Source: JAZKFR01 sp040386295
GTDB taxonomy: Bacteria > Pseudomonadota > Gammaproteobacteria > Burkholderiales > Rhodocyclaceae
DNA length: 34,969 bases
Reading direction: 5' to 3'
NCBI GenBank assembly: GCA_040386295.1
Contig: JAZKFR010000143.1
Coordinates: 1-34,969, forward strand
The notes under the pieces are model-generated. The model did not search any database, had not been told where the DNA came from, and worked only from the letters and a program-made list of their open reading frames with translations. A program made the position numbers and the translations under genes. Below, in pieces: positions 17,459 through 25,121 of this stretch (position 1 is the first letter of the stretch; every line of letters begins with the position of its first letter).

Positions 17459-17484
17459 TCACCCTGCGCGTTTTGGCGGGGTGA
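17459..17484 (+). repeat. Stem-loop just after dctM
   Basis: CACCCTGC and GCGGGGTG-type arms pair over eight bases with a loop of about eight; no T run follows. Such a structure between TRAP genes could protect the upstream message from 3' decay, but that is inference. Confidence 0.45.
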
Positions 17485-17542
17485 GCAGCAAATAGATATT
17501 TCGCGGACTGCTTAAAAATTAAAAAGGTGGAGGAGACACACC

Positions 17543-17593
17543 ATGCTGATTTCTAGCACAGTCGTTTGCAGTTCCGATTTGTCTTTAGTTTGA
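17543..17593 (+). other. 16-codon mini-ORF with a strong ribosome binding site (possible remnant start of a lost gene)
   Basis: GGTGGAGGAG (17527-17536) is followed seven bases later by an ATG and a 16-codon frame (MLISSTVVCSSDLSLV) ending in TGA at 17591. It stands 100 bases after dctM, where a dctP-type binding protein gene would often lie. The ribosome site is much better than expected by chance, yet the frame is very short and the rest of the gap to the terminator at 17660 holds nothing I can read as protein. It may be the decayed start of a deleted gene, a leader peptide, or chance. Confidence 0.35.
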
Positions 17594-17659
17594 GCAGCAA
17601 GGGAATTGGGCAGGAGGGTAGTTGAACAACTGCTTTAGTTTTTCCCTGTTCTACGCAAC

Positions 17660-17709
17660 AAAGCCAAGGGGCGGTAAGCAAATCAATGCTTACCGCCCCT
17701 TGGCTTTTT
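17660..17709. terminator. Long perfect-stem bidirectional terminator between dctM and the carboxyltransferase gene
   Basis: AAAGCCAAGGGGCGGTAAGCA (17660-17680) is perfectly complementary to 17687-17707 around the loop AATCAA, a 21-pair stem with T-rich flank after it and A/T-rich sequence before it. It can serve both the plus-strand TRAP operon and the minus-strand genes that end at 17755. Confidence 0.92.
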
Positions 17710-17754
17710 ACTGAGCCACGTGGTGGCCTTGTTCCGTTTTTAAGGCAATTGGCA

Positions 17755-19362
17755 TTACATCCGAAAGATGCCGAACTGTGTTTTTTCTATTGGCGCGTTC
17801 ATTGCGGCGGATAAGCCGAGGCCGAGCACTTGGCGGGTGTCAGCCGGGTCGATTACTCCGTCGTCCCACAGTCTGGCGCTGGCGTAGTAGGGATGGCCTT
17901 GTTTTTCGTATTGGGCTCGAATCGGCTGTTTGAACGCTTCTTCGTCTGCTTTGTCCCAGCTTTCTCCAGCCGCCTCAACGCCGTCACGTTTGATCGTCGC
18001 GAGTACGCCCGCCGCTTGTTCGCCGCCCATGACGGAAATGCGGGCGTTTGGCCACATCCAGAGAAAACGTGGGCTATAGGCGCGGCCGCACATGCCGTAA
18101 TTGCCAGCGCCAAAAGATCCGCCAATGATCACTGTGAATTTAGGTACTTGCGCGCAGGCAACGGCGGTCACCATTTTGGCGCCATCGCTGGCGATGCCGC
18201 CGTTTTCGGTTTTCCGACCCACCATAAAACCGGTGATGTTCTGCAAAAAAACGAGCGGAATGCCCCGTTGCGTGCACAGCTCAATAAAATGCGCTGCTTT
18301 CAATGCGGATTCGGAGAACAAAATCCCGTTGTTGGCGATGATGCCGACCGGATAGCCCCAGATGCGGGCGAAACCACAGACGATCGTTGTGCCGTAGCGC
18401 GCCTTGAATTCGTCAAATTCTGAGGCGTCTACGATGCGCGCAATGATTTCGCGTACATCAAACGGTTTTTTGCTATCGCTGGGGATGATTCCGTAGAGTT
18501 CGTCCGCCGGGTAGAGCGGTGGACGCGGTGCTAATAGGCTGAGTGGCGGGCGTTTCTGCCAGTTGAGGTTGCCGATCAAGCGGCGAACGATGAGCAGAGC
18601 ATGCGCGTCGTTTTCGGCGTAATGGTCGGCAACGCCCGAGATGCGCGTATGTACGTCGGCGCCGCCTAGCTCTTCTGCGCTGACGATTTCGCCCGTAGCA
18701 GCTTTGACCAGAGGCGGTCCGGCGAGAAAAATGCTGCCTTGATCTTTGACGATAATGGATTCGTCCGACATCGCAGGAACGTAGGCGCCACCTGCTGTGC
18801 ACGAACCCATCACGGCGGCAATTTGCGGAATGCCCGCCGCAGAGAGCCTGGCCTGATTAAAGAAAATACGGCCAAAATGATCCCGATCCGGGAAGACCTC
18901 GTCTTGCATGGGCAGAAACGCGCCACCTGAGTCGACGAGGTAGATACACGGTAAGCGGTTCTCGGCAGCGATTTCTTGCGCACGTAGATGTTTTTTGACC
19001 GTCAGCGGGTAGTAAGTCCCGCCTTTTACTGTCGCGTCATTGGCCACGATCATGCACTCGACGCCGTTGACTCGGCCTATACCGGCAACCACCGAGGCGG
19101 CGGGAACGTCTCCGCCATACAAGCCGTGCGCGGCGAGCTGGGCAATTTCGAGAAAAGGCGAGCCCGGGTCGATCAAGGTGTTGATGCGTTCGCGGGCGAG
19201 TAGTTTGCCGCGCGCCAAATGTTTCTGCCGTGCGCTTTCTGGCCCACCCAAGGCGATTTTTTCGATGGTTTGGCGTAGGTCAGCGACGACGCTGTGCATG
19301 GCCGTTGCGTTGGCCTTGAATTCGGCGCTGCGTGTGTTGATTTGTGTGCTAATGGCGGGCAT
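17755..19362 (-). CDS. mccB: Acyl-CoA carboxylase carboxyltransferase (beta) subunit, methylcrotonyl-CoA carboxylase type
   Basis: A 535-residue carboxyltransferase, the usual length of the MccB beta subunit. N-terminal half: RQKHLARGKLLARERI, GGTYYPLTVKKHLRAQEIA, VDSGGAFLPMQ, MGSCTAGGAYVPAMSDE. C-terminal half: QNITGFMVGRK, GGSFGAGNYGMCGRAYSPRF, NARISVMGGEQAA, all close to methylcrotonyl-CoA carboxylase. The reaction transfers CO2 from carboxybiotin to an acyl-CoA, in leucine catabolism for MCC. The biotin-bearing alpha subunit and the other leucine-degradation genes are not in the window, so the partner must be elsewhere. Other short-chain acyl-CoA substrates (geranyl-CoA, propionyl-CoA) cannot be excluded. 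Confidence 0.85.
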   Translation of the reverse strand: MPAISTQINTRSAEFKANATAMHSVVADLRQTIEKIALGGPESARQKHLARGKLLARERINTLIDPGSPFLEIAQLAAHGLYGGDVPAASVVAGIGRVNGVECMIVANDATVKGGTYYPLTVKKHLRAQEIAAENRLPCIYLVDSGGAFLPMQDEVFPDRDHFGRIFFNQARLSAAGIPQIAAVMGSCTAGGAYVPAMSDESIIVKDQGSIFLAGPPLVKAATGEIVSAEELGGADVHTRISGVADHYAENDAHALLIVRRLIGNLNWQKRPPLSLLAPRPPLYPADELYGIIPSDSKKPFDVREIIARIVDASEFDEFKARYGTTIVCGFARIWGYPVGIIANNGILFSESALKAAHFIELCTQRGIPLVFLQNITGFMVGRKTENGGIASDGAKMVTAVACAQVPKFTVIIGGSFGAGNYGMCGRAYSPRFLWMWPNARISVMGGEQAAGVLATIKRDGVEAAGESWDKADEEAFKQPIRAQYEKQGHPYYASARLWDDGVIDPADTRQVLGLGLSAAMNAPIEKTQFGIFRM

Positions 19363-19429
19363 AGAGTTCCTCTTGATAAGGCGACTTAGCGTTGCTGTTG
19401 TTGCGTCGTGGTTTGCCGTGCGGCTTTAA

Positions 19430-19464
19430 GCGTGGCCTGCAGCGTGGCTTGAGGGTGGCTTGAA
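19430..19464. repeat. Imperfect 11-12-base direct repeats upstream of mccB
   Basis: GCGTGGCCTGCA, GCGTGGCTTGAG and GGTGGCTTGAA follow one another directly in the 121-base gap between the phaM and mccB genes. No promoter or other structure was recognised there. Confidence 0.5.
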
Positions 19465-19483
19465 GCGTCACGCCAAATTCCGG

Positions 19484-20020
19484 CTATGTTTTGGCTTGCG
19501 GCGTTTTTTTCTGTTCAGGCTTGTCTGCTGCGTTTTCCGGGTTCGTTTTCGTTGCTTTCGTTGTCGTCGTTGTCGTCGTTGTCTTCGTTGCGCTGCTGCC
19601 TTGATTGCTCTGCTGCATGTTTTGCATCAAAGACCAGGGCCATAAACTGGCGAGTGCTGCGGCGTCCAACGTGCCCGGAGCGCCAGCAGCGGGTGTGGCA
19701 CCGGGGGCGGCGCTTGCGCTGGCAGCCTGCGCTTGCGCCGCCATTTCGCCCATGGCGCGCACGGTATTGAGCGTCACACACTGCATTTCGAGGTTTTGGA
19801 TCGTCATTTGCAGCATGGAGAGGTTCATTTTGAGCCAGCCTTCAACGGCTTTTAGGTCTTTGAGTTGTTTTTCTATTTCTTTGACGTCAAAACTAGGCAC
19901 GCTCATGCCTGGTAGTTTGAATCCTAGTTTGTCCCACATGTCTTGCATGAAGTTCATCGGGTTGTTTGTGTCGTTTGTGTTGTTTTGTGGGTCTTGCGCT
20001 GGATTGTTTTCGTTAGACAT
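19484..20020 (-). CDS. phaM: PhaM-type polyhydroxybutyrate granule-associated protein
   Basis: A 178-residue protein whose middle (about 45-95), with SFDVKEIEKQLKDLKAVEGW followed by LKMNLSMLQMTIQNLEMQ, matches the helical core of PhaM from Ralstonia-like bacteria. There PhaM activates PHB synthase PhaC and ties granules to the nucleoid. The ATG at 20020 has GAGGAG just upstream. The tail after about residue 120 is Gln/Ser/Thr-rich with an eight-threonine run followed by a Lys-rich end; PhaM proteins usually end in Lys/Ala-rich histone-like repeats, so the tail here is an altered version that keeps positive charge. No phaC is nearby. The name rests on the core pattern. Confidence 0.75.
   Translation of the reverse strand: MSNENNPAQDPQNNTNDTNNPMNFMQDMWDKLGFKLPGMSVPSFDVKEIEKQLKDLKAVEGWLKMNLSMLQMTIQNLEMQCVTLNTVRAMGEMAAQAQAASASAAPGATPAAGAPGTLDAAALASLWPWSLMQNMQQSNQGSSATKTTTTTTTTKATKTNPENAADKPEQKKTPQAKT
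19546..19590. repeat. Low-complexity 9-base repeat (TCGTTGTCG type) inside phaM
   Basis: Plus-strand units close to TCGTTGTCG recur about four times. In the phaM frame they encode the threonine run and neighbouring residues, so slippage could change tail length without changing frame. Confidence 0.7.
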
Positions 20021-20120
20021 AGTGGCTCCTCAGGGTGTGATGGCGTTTATTTAAATGCGCATTAAAGTCGATACTGTGTTGTTGGCCTGGCCTTTGTTCT
20101 CATGCAAATGGACATCAGCG

Positions 20121-21119
20121 CTAGCACTGGTAGCAGTAGAGCTTTGTTTTGCGTGCGTCGTCCACTTCAATGATCCAGTGGGCGTGCACTTCGGGCACGG
20201 CAAAGCTGTTGCTGATGAACCAACTGCCTGGGCGCATCTCGGCTTGAACTTTGTCCCACAAGGCGGGCATGGGTGCCGGTGAAAGAAAGGCGTAAACGAG
20301 ATCGTATTGCGTCAAATTGGTTTGCCACAAGTCGCCCCATAAACAGCGGCAGTTCGCGAGGCGCAGGGTGCGTAAACGTGCGATCAGCCAGCTGGCAGGG
20401 GCGTTCTCGACGCCGGTGAAGCGTGCGTCGGGTCGTCTTTTGGCGAGGGGGTATAAGGTGCTGGCAAGGCCTGAACCGAGGTCGAGAAAATGCTGGCCAA
20501 CGCCGACTCGCTGCATGAGGGCGGCAACTGTTTTCTGATTCGAGAGATAAAGCGGGATTTGACCGTTGAGCGCCCCCCGATAAACCAGGAGCAGCGAAAT
20601 AAAAGCGAGCAGAAACCAGGCTGGAGCGATGTTCCATTGCGTTACCTGCCAGGCGAGGGGGGTGAACAGCGCGTGGATCAGGCACCACCACCAAGCTTGT
20701 CGTAGGAGCAAAGCGAGCACTAATGCGCTTGCGCCGACGGCTAGGGCGGTGTCTGGCCACGGTAAAACTAAGCCACGCACTCCGTAATACGGTAAGGCGA
20801 TCAGCAGCACCAGGAGTAGCGCGCCGCACTGCAAACTCAGTTGGCGTAGTGCTGTCGGCGGTCTTGCGTCTTGCTCGGGGGCTACTTCAAGTGAATCGTC
20901 GTCGCTCTGGCTTGTGCTGTCGCCGCTTGTGTTGTGCGGTGTGTCGCGCTGTGCGTCGTCTTGGCGGAGGCTGAAATCGGTGCTTGTTGATGCTGTGTTG
21001 TCTACGTGGATAGGCTGTTCGCTCGGCTGCGCGGCTGTTTGCTCGGGTGTGGAGCGGTGCAGCGTGCTGGCGTGCTGTTTTGTTTCCTCCTGCTCCGGCA
21101 CCGTCTCTTTATTCGGCAT
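20121..21119 (-). CDS. Membrane-anchored class I SAM-dependent methyltransferase-like protein
   Basis: A 332-residue protein in three parts. Residues 1-90 are polar and acidic, probably disordered (many Gln, Ser, Thr, Asp). Residues 95-190 hold about three hydrophobic segments (ALLLVLLIALPYYGV, ALAVGASALVLALLL, FLLAFISLLLVYRG). The rest has methyltransferase motif I HFLDLGSGLAST, an acidic ribose-binding position in FTGVENAP, then CLWGDLWQT and YDLVYAFLSPAPMP. The substrate is unknown. It overlaps the ABC ATPase gene by 11 bases, so it is translationally coupled to it, at the place where a permease would be expected. Confidence 0.8.
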   Translation of the reverse strand: MPNKETVPEQEETKQHASTLHRSTPEQTAAQPSEQPIHVDNTASTSTDFSLRQDDAQRDTPHNTSGDSTSQSDDDSLEVAPEQDARPPTALRQLSLQCGALLLVLLIALPYYGVRGLVLPWPDTALAVGASALVLALLLRQAWWWCLIHALFTPLAWQVTQWNIAPAWFLLAFISLLLVYRGALNGQIPLYLSNQKTVAALMQRVGVGQHFLDLGSGLASTLYPLAKRRPDARFTGVENAPASWLIARLRTLRLANCRCLWGDLWQTNLTQYDLVYAFLSPAPMPALWDKVQAEMRPGSWFISNSFAVPEVHAHWIIEVDDARKTKLYCYQC

Positions 21120-21855
21120 AGGGCGTGTCTGATGCGTTGTCAGTAGCTTGTTGTGCTGTGTGTTCTGTTTGTTCTGTACGCGCTAGCAGCGCGCCTTTTT
21201 CTAAGTGCATCACCGCGTGGGCGTAGCCAGCGGCGCGGCTGTCGTGCGTCACCATGATGATGGTTTTGCCCATCTCGCGGTTTAGGCGCTGCATCAAGCG
21301 CAAGACTTCGTTGGCCGCTTCGCGGTCTAAATCGCCGGTGGGTTCGTCTGCCACGATCAGGCTGGGGTCGCTCACCAGCGCGCGGGCAATGGCGACGCGC
21401 TGTTGCTGGCCGCCAGAAAGCTCGTTTGGCGTGTGGCTTAAGCGATCAGATAAACCGACCATGGACAGCGCTAATTCAGCGCGTTCGCGCCGTTCGTGGC
21501 GCGACATGTTTTGGAGCAGTAGGGGTAACTCGACATTTTCTAGCGCGCTCAGCACGGGCATGAGGTTGTAGAACTGAAAGATAAAGCCGACGTGCTGTGC
21601 CCGCCAATCGGCGAGTGCGGCTTCGTCGAGTAAGGCAAGATTTTCTCCGGCAACGATGAGTTCGCCCGAGTCAGGGCGGTCGATTCCGGCGATCAAGTTG
21701 AGCAGGGTACTTTTGCCTGAGCCGGACGGCCCCATCAAGGCGAGAAATTCGCCCGCCATGATCTCCAGGTCTAAACCAACGAGTACGGTGACGCTTTGCT
21801 GCGCTCGTTGATAGCGCTTGACCACCTGGCGTAGCGAGATGAGCGGGGCGTTCAT
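21109..21855 (-). CDS. ABC transporter ATP-binding protein (MacB/LolD/DevA type)
   Basis: A 248-residue ATPase with Walker A GPSGSGKST (42-50), Q-loop in FIFQFYNLMPVLSALENVELP, signature LSGGQQQR, Walker B LIVADEPTGDLD and switch His in MVTHD. The NLMP and EPTGDLD style places it in the LolD/MacB/DevA group, which energises FtsX-like permeases in export of lipoproteins, drugs or lipids. A short Glu/Thr/Ala-rich tail follows the ATPase core. It starts within the stop of the adaptor gene (ATGA) and overlaps the methyltransferase by 11 bases. No FtsX-family permease gene is adjacent, which is unusual. Confidence 0.94.
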   Translation of the reverse strand: MNAPLISLRQVVKRYQRAQQSVTVLVGLDLEIMAGEFLALMGPSGSGKSTLLNLIAGIDRPDSGELIVAGENLALLDEAALADWRAQHVGFIFQFYNLMPVLSALENVELPLLLQNMSRHERRERAELALSMVGLSDRLSHTPNELSGGQQQRVAIARALVSDPSLIVADEPTGDLDREAANEVLRLMQRLNREMGKTIIMVTHDSRAAGYAHAVMHLEKGALLARTEQTEHTAQQATDNASDTPYAE

Positions 21856-23030
21856 TTTTGGATCAGTCTGACTTGATCGCCATCTTGCAAGGTGGCGCTT
21901 GGAAAGGCGACGACTTTGGCGCCGACCTGTACGCCGTGTTCCCCCGCTTTGACGTTGAGGCCGACCAGGTCGTTAATTTTGGCGCCGAGGCTGACGGCAA
22001 CCCAATGTACGCGGTCGCCGTTGAGCAGAAGTAGTGCGGCTTGCCCGTTGCGCTGCGTCAGCGCGCTTTGATGCACGGCCATCATGGGCAGGCGCTGAGT
22101 CGGTGGGGTGGCGTGTTCGAGAAAGGCAATTTTGGCGCTCATTTCCGGCAGGATGCCGGGCTCGTGATCGAGCAGGCGCACTTTGACTAGAACGCTGGCT
22201 TTGGCGCGATCCACCGTGGGCACAATACGGCTGACGACGCCGCGCATACGGCGATCAGCAAAAGCGTCTAGTTGGATCTCACAGGCTTGCCCTAGCTGAA
22301 TTTGCGCCAAATTGACTTCGGAAACATCGGCTTCAACTTCGAGGCTGGCCATGTCGGCCATGGTGACCACGGCGCCTTTGCTGTCGTTCGCTGCCGAGAA
22401 AGGGGTGATCACATCGCCGACGTTCGCTGTTTTGGTCAGTACGACGCCGTCGAAAGGCGCGCGAATGAGCGTTTGATCGACCGCGACTTGCGCTGCGTGT
22501 TGATTCGCTAAGGCCAGCGCGAGCCCTGCTTGGGCTTTGTCAAATCCCGCTTGAGTACTGTCCAGCGCGGCAGCAGATAAGAATTTTTGACGCGCCAGAT
22601 CACGTGCGCGTGTCAGCGCGGCGCTGGTTTGACGCAATTCGGCTTGGGCGATGCGGACGTTTGCCTTGCTTTGCTCTAGTTGCGCTTGTACGTCTTCGTT
22701 CTCGAGTCGCGCAATGAGGTCTCCTGCTTTGACCTGACTGCCTTCGACGACGCCTAACCACTGTAAGCGTCCGGTTGCTTTGGAAGCGATTGAGGCTTTG
22801 CGCTGAGCAACGACGTAGCCCGCTGCGTTGAGTTTGGTCAGCGCTTGGTAGGCGTAGGCGGTGCTGATCGTGACGGTGTCTACCGTCGTTGCGCTGCGCA
22901 TACGGAGCAGCGTCACGCTGAGCGCGAGTAGCACCATAAGACCGAGCGCCCAGAGCCCTAAGCGGCGTCTACCTGGCTGGCGCGTGGGCGTACGGTTGAT
23001 GCTGAGTTTTTCGAGGTCAATCTTGGCCAT
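21852..23030 (-). CDS. HlyD/MacA-type periplasmic adaptor (membrane fusion) protein
   Basis: A 392-residue adaptor: basic cytoplasmic N-terminus, a single membrane anchor (about 24-44), a split biotinyl-lipoyl-like domain (GYVVAQRKASIASKATGRL ... LIRAPFDGVVLTKTANVGDVI), and between its halves a helical hairpin (about 105-185, Gln/Ala-rich heptads), then beta-barrel and membrane-proximal domains (EVEADVSEVNLAQIQLGQ). Such proteins link an inner-membrane exporter to an outer-membrane channel. It is the first gene of an adaptor-ATPase-methyltransferase operon (four-base overlap with the ATPase gene) and follows hslU by 67 bases. No outer-membrane TolC-type gene is in the window. Confidence 0.92.
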   Translation of the reverse strand: MAKIDLEKLSINRTPTRQPGRRRLGLWALGLMVLLALSVTLLRMRSATTVDTVTISTAYAYQALTKLNAAGYVVAQRKASIASKATGRLQWLGVVEGSQVKAGDLIARLENEDVQAQLEQSKANVRIAQAELRQTSAALTRARDLARQKFLSAAALDSTQAGFDKAQAGLALALANQHAAQVAVDQTLIRAPFDGVVLTKTANVGDVITPFSAANDSKGAVVTMADMASLEVEADVSEVNLAQIQLGQACEIQLDAFADRRMRGVVSRIVPTVDRAKASVLVKVRLLDHEPGILPEMSAKIAFLEHATPPTQRLPMMAVHQSALTQRNGQAALLLLNGDRVHWVAVSLGAKINDLVGLNVKAGEHGVQVGAKVVAFPSATLQDGDQVRLIQK

Positions 23031-23057
23031 GGTTTGTCGTCAGTCAGCTCGGCGTTT

Positions 23058-23091
23058 GCCCTGGTCTTGGCGCAATTTGGCCAAGCAGGGC
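23058..23091 (-). other. Stem-loop between hslU and the adaptor gene
   Basis: On the minus strand GCCCTG-CTTGGC pairs with GCCAAG-AC-CAGGGC, twelve pairs with a two-base bulge and a loop of about eight. It starts seven bases after the hslU stop codon. No T run follows, so it may be a processing or mRNA-stability element or an inefficient terminator. Confidence 0.5.
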
Positions 23092-23097
23092 TGAGAT

Positions 23098-24435
23098 TTA
23101 TAGAACATAGCGCGACAAGTCTTCGTCTTGCGCCAATTTGTCTAGGCGCTCGTTGACGTAGTCGGCGTCGATCAGCAAATTTTGCGCACCTTGCGTTCCG
23201 GCGACAAAAGAAACTTCTTCAAGCAGTCGCTCCATCACGGTATGCAGGCGACGCGCACCAATGTTTTCGGTACGTTCGTTGACCGACCAGGCAATCTCGG
23301 CAAGTCGTGCTATGCCGTCTGCGCCAAACTCCAGATTGACGCCTTCAGTTTCGAGTAGCGCCTTGTATTGCATGGTGAGGCAGGCGTTGGTTTGCGTCAA
23401 AATGCACTCGAAATCGGCGACTGAGAGCGAGTCGAGTTCGACGCGAATCGGAAACCGACCTTGTAGTTCTGGGATCAGATCAGAGGGCTTTGCTAGATGA
23501 AAAGCGCCGCTGGCGATGAAGAGAATGTGGTCGGTACGCACCATGCCGTATTTGGTTGTCACCGTAGTGCCTTCGATCAAAGGCAGTAAATCGCGTTGCA
23601 CCCCTTGTCTTGACACGTCGGCGCCGTGCGTCTCGCTGCGCGAGGTGATTTTGTCGATTTCGTCTAAAAAAACGATGCCGTTCTGTTCAACGTTGTGCAG
23701 CGCCTCGTGTTTGATTTCGTCGTCGTTGATGAGCTTGGCGGCTTCTTCTTCGAGCAGTTGTTTGCGTGCGTCCCGAATTTTGAGTTTGCGCATACGCTTG
23801 CGTCCGCCGCTCATGTTCTGAAACATGCCTTGAATTTGTGAGGTCAGCTCTTCCATCCCTGGCGGAGCAAGGATTTCGGCCTGGATTGACGGCGCCGCCA
23901 ATTCCAGTTCGATTTCTTTGTCGTCTAAGCTGCCGGCACGTAATTTTTGGCGGAATTTTTGCCGCGTGCTTCCGTCTTCATTCGTTTCTAGGGTGTTCGG
24001 CACGCTGCCCGGCATGCGTGGTAGCAGTACATCGAGAATGCGTTCTTCAACCGCTTCTTCGGCACGCGTTTGCACTTGCTGCATGGCTTGCTCGCGTGCG
24101 TTTTTAATCGCAATCTCCATTAGATCGCGAATGATGGTGTCAACGTCACGCCCGACGTAGCCGACTTCAGTAAATTTGGTTGCTTCAATTTTGATAAAAG
24201 GCGCTTTGGCCAGGCGCGATAGGCGGCGCGCAATCTCCGTTTTGCCGACCCCGGTGGGGCCAATCATCAAGATGTTTTTCGGCGTAATTTCTTGGCGCAA
24301 TGGTTCGGCTACCTGGGCGCGCCGCCAGCGGTTACGTAGGGCGATGGCGACGGCTTTTTTGGCTTTGCTTTGGCCAACGATGTGTTTGTCGAGCTCAAGC
24401 ACAATTTCTTGCGGGGTCATGGTCTCTGTTGTCAT
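23098..24435 (-). CDS. hslU: HslUV protease ATPase subunit
   Basis: A 445-residue AAA+ unfoldase, matching the E. coli length. It has MTPQEIVLELDKHIVGQ, Walker A GPTGVGKTE (59-67), the pore motif in EVGYVGRDV, an inserted I domain (about 110-240, charged and helical), Walker B IVFLDEIDKI, and ELQGRFPIRVEL. The C-terminus LSRYVL resembles the HslU tail that inserts into HslV. HslU unfolds substrates and feeds them to HslV. The open frame continues upstream to 24705, but the ATG at 24435 matches the family start (a second Met at 24420 is possible). It follows hslV by 82 bases. Confidence 0.97.
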   Translation of the reverse strand: MTTETMTPQEIVLELDKHIVGQSKAKKAVAIALRNRWRRAQVAEPLRQEITPKNILMIGPTGVGKTEIARRLSRLAKAPFIKIEATKFTEVGYVGRDVDTIIRDLMEIAIKNAREQAMQQVQTRAEEAVEERILDVLLPRMPGSVPNTLETNEDGSTRQKFRQKLRAGSLDDKEIELELAAPSIQAEILAPPGMEELTSQIQGMFQNMSGGRKRMRKLKIRDARKQLLEEEAAKLINDDEIKHEALHNVEQNGIVFLDEIDKITSRSETHGADVSRQGVQRDLLPLIEGTTVTTKYGMVRTDHILFIASGAFHLAKPSDLIPELQGRFPIRVELDSLSVADFECILTQTNACLTMQYKALLETEGVNLEFGADGIARLAEIAWSVNERTENIGARRLHTVMERLLEEVSFVAGTQGAQNLLIDADYVNERLDKLAQDEDLSRYVL

Positions 24436-24517
24436 GGTCTTCACGGTGATGTCGATTCGTTCGGTGTTTTTTAGGCGAGCTTGCGCTTGCTTCGGGCTGG
24501 CGCTGTCGTCAGCCGGC

Positions 24518-25054
24518 TTAGTCGAGGGCTTCGATGAGGAAATGATTGTTGGTGTAGATGCACAAATCGCTGGCGATGCTGAGCGATTTGTGAATAACTT
24601 CGCTCGGGTCGAGTTCGGTGTTTTCGAGCAAGGCGCGCGCTGCAGATTGTGCGTAAGCGCCGCCCGAGCCAATCGCGACAATGCCTTGCTCAGGCTCGAG
24701 CACATCGCCGTTGCCGGTGATGATCAAGGAATTGTCGTGATCGGCTACTGCCAACATGGCTTCTAAACGCCGTAGTGCGCGGTCGCTGCGCCAGTCTTTG
24801 GCCAGCTCAACGGCTGAACGTAATAGGTTGCCTTGATGCTTGTCGAGCTTGGCTTCAAAGCGTTCAAACAGCGTAAAGGCATCGGCTGTGCCACCGGCAA
24901 ATCCGGCTAAAATTTTGTCGTGGTGGATGCGTCGAATTTTGCGCGCACTGGATTTAATGATGATGCTACCCAGGGTAACTTGACCGTCTCCGCCCATGGC
25001 GACGCGTTTGCCGCGCCGTACAGAAAGAATCGTCGTTCCGTGATACTGCTCCAT
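24518..25054 (-). CDS. hslV: HslUV protease peptidase subunit
   Basis: A 178-residue threonine protease of the proteasome beta family. The sequence TTILSVRRGKRVAMGGDGQVT contains the catalytic Thr, here residue 7, so a hexapeptide MEQYHG must be removed to free it; E. coli HslV loses only Met. FAGGTADAFTLFERFE and GSGGAYAQSAARAL are further signatures. It forms two stacked hexamers capped by HslU. The ATG at 25054 is chosen because upstream residues in the open frame do not resemble the family. It lies 67 bases after the pmbA stop, and hslU follows in the same direction. Confidence 0.97.
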   Translation of the reverse strand: MEQYHGTTILSVRRGKRVAMGGDGQVTLGSIIIKSSARKIRRIHHDKILAGFAGGTADAFTLFERFEAKLDKHQGNLLRSAVELAKDWRSDRALRRLEAMLAVADHDNSLIITGNGDVLEPEQGIVAIGSGGAYAQSAARALLENTELDPSEVIHKSLSIASDLCIYTNNHFLIEALD

Positions 25055-25121
25055 AGCTGCGTGTCTTTCAGAATGCGCTAAAGCGCTTGGGCTAAAAATG
25101 CTTGCTCTGAGCATGTTTGTT

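Noticed and set aside
17443..17660. A full dctP gene between dctM and the terminator
   Set aside because: Only about 215 bases are available and no frame there gives a binding-protein sequence; only the start-like site at 17543 remains.
24176..24766. 196-residue plus-strand open frame
   Set aside because: It is antisense to hslU and hslV; the minus-strand proteins have all expected motifs.
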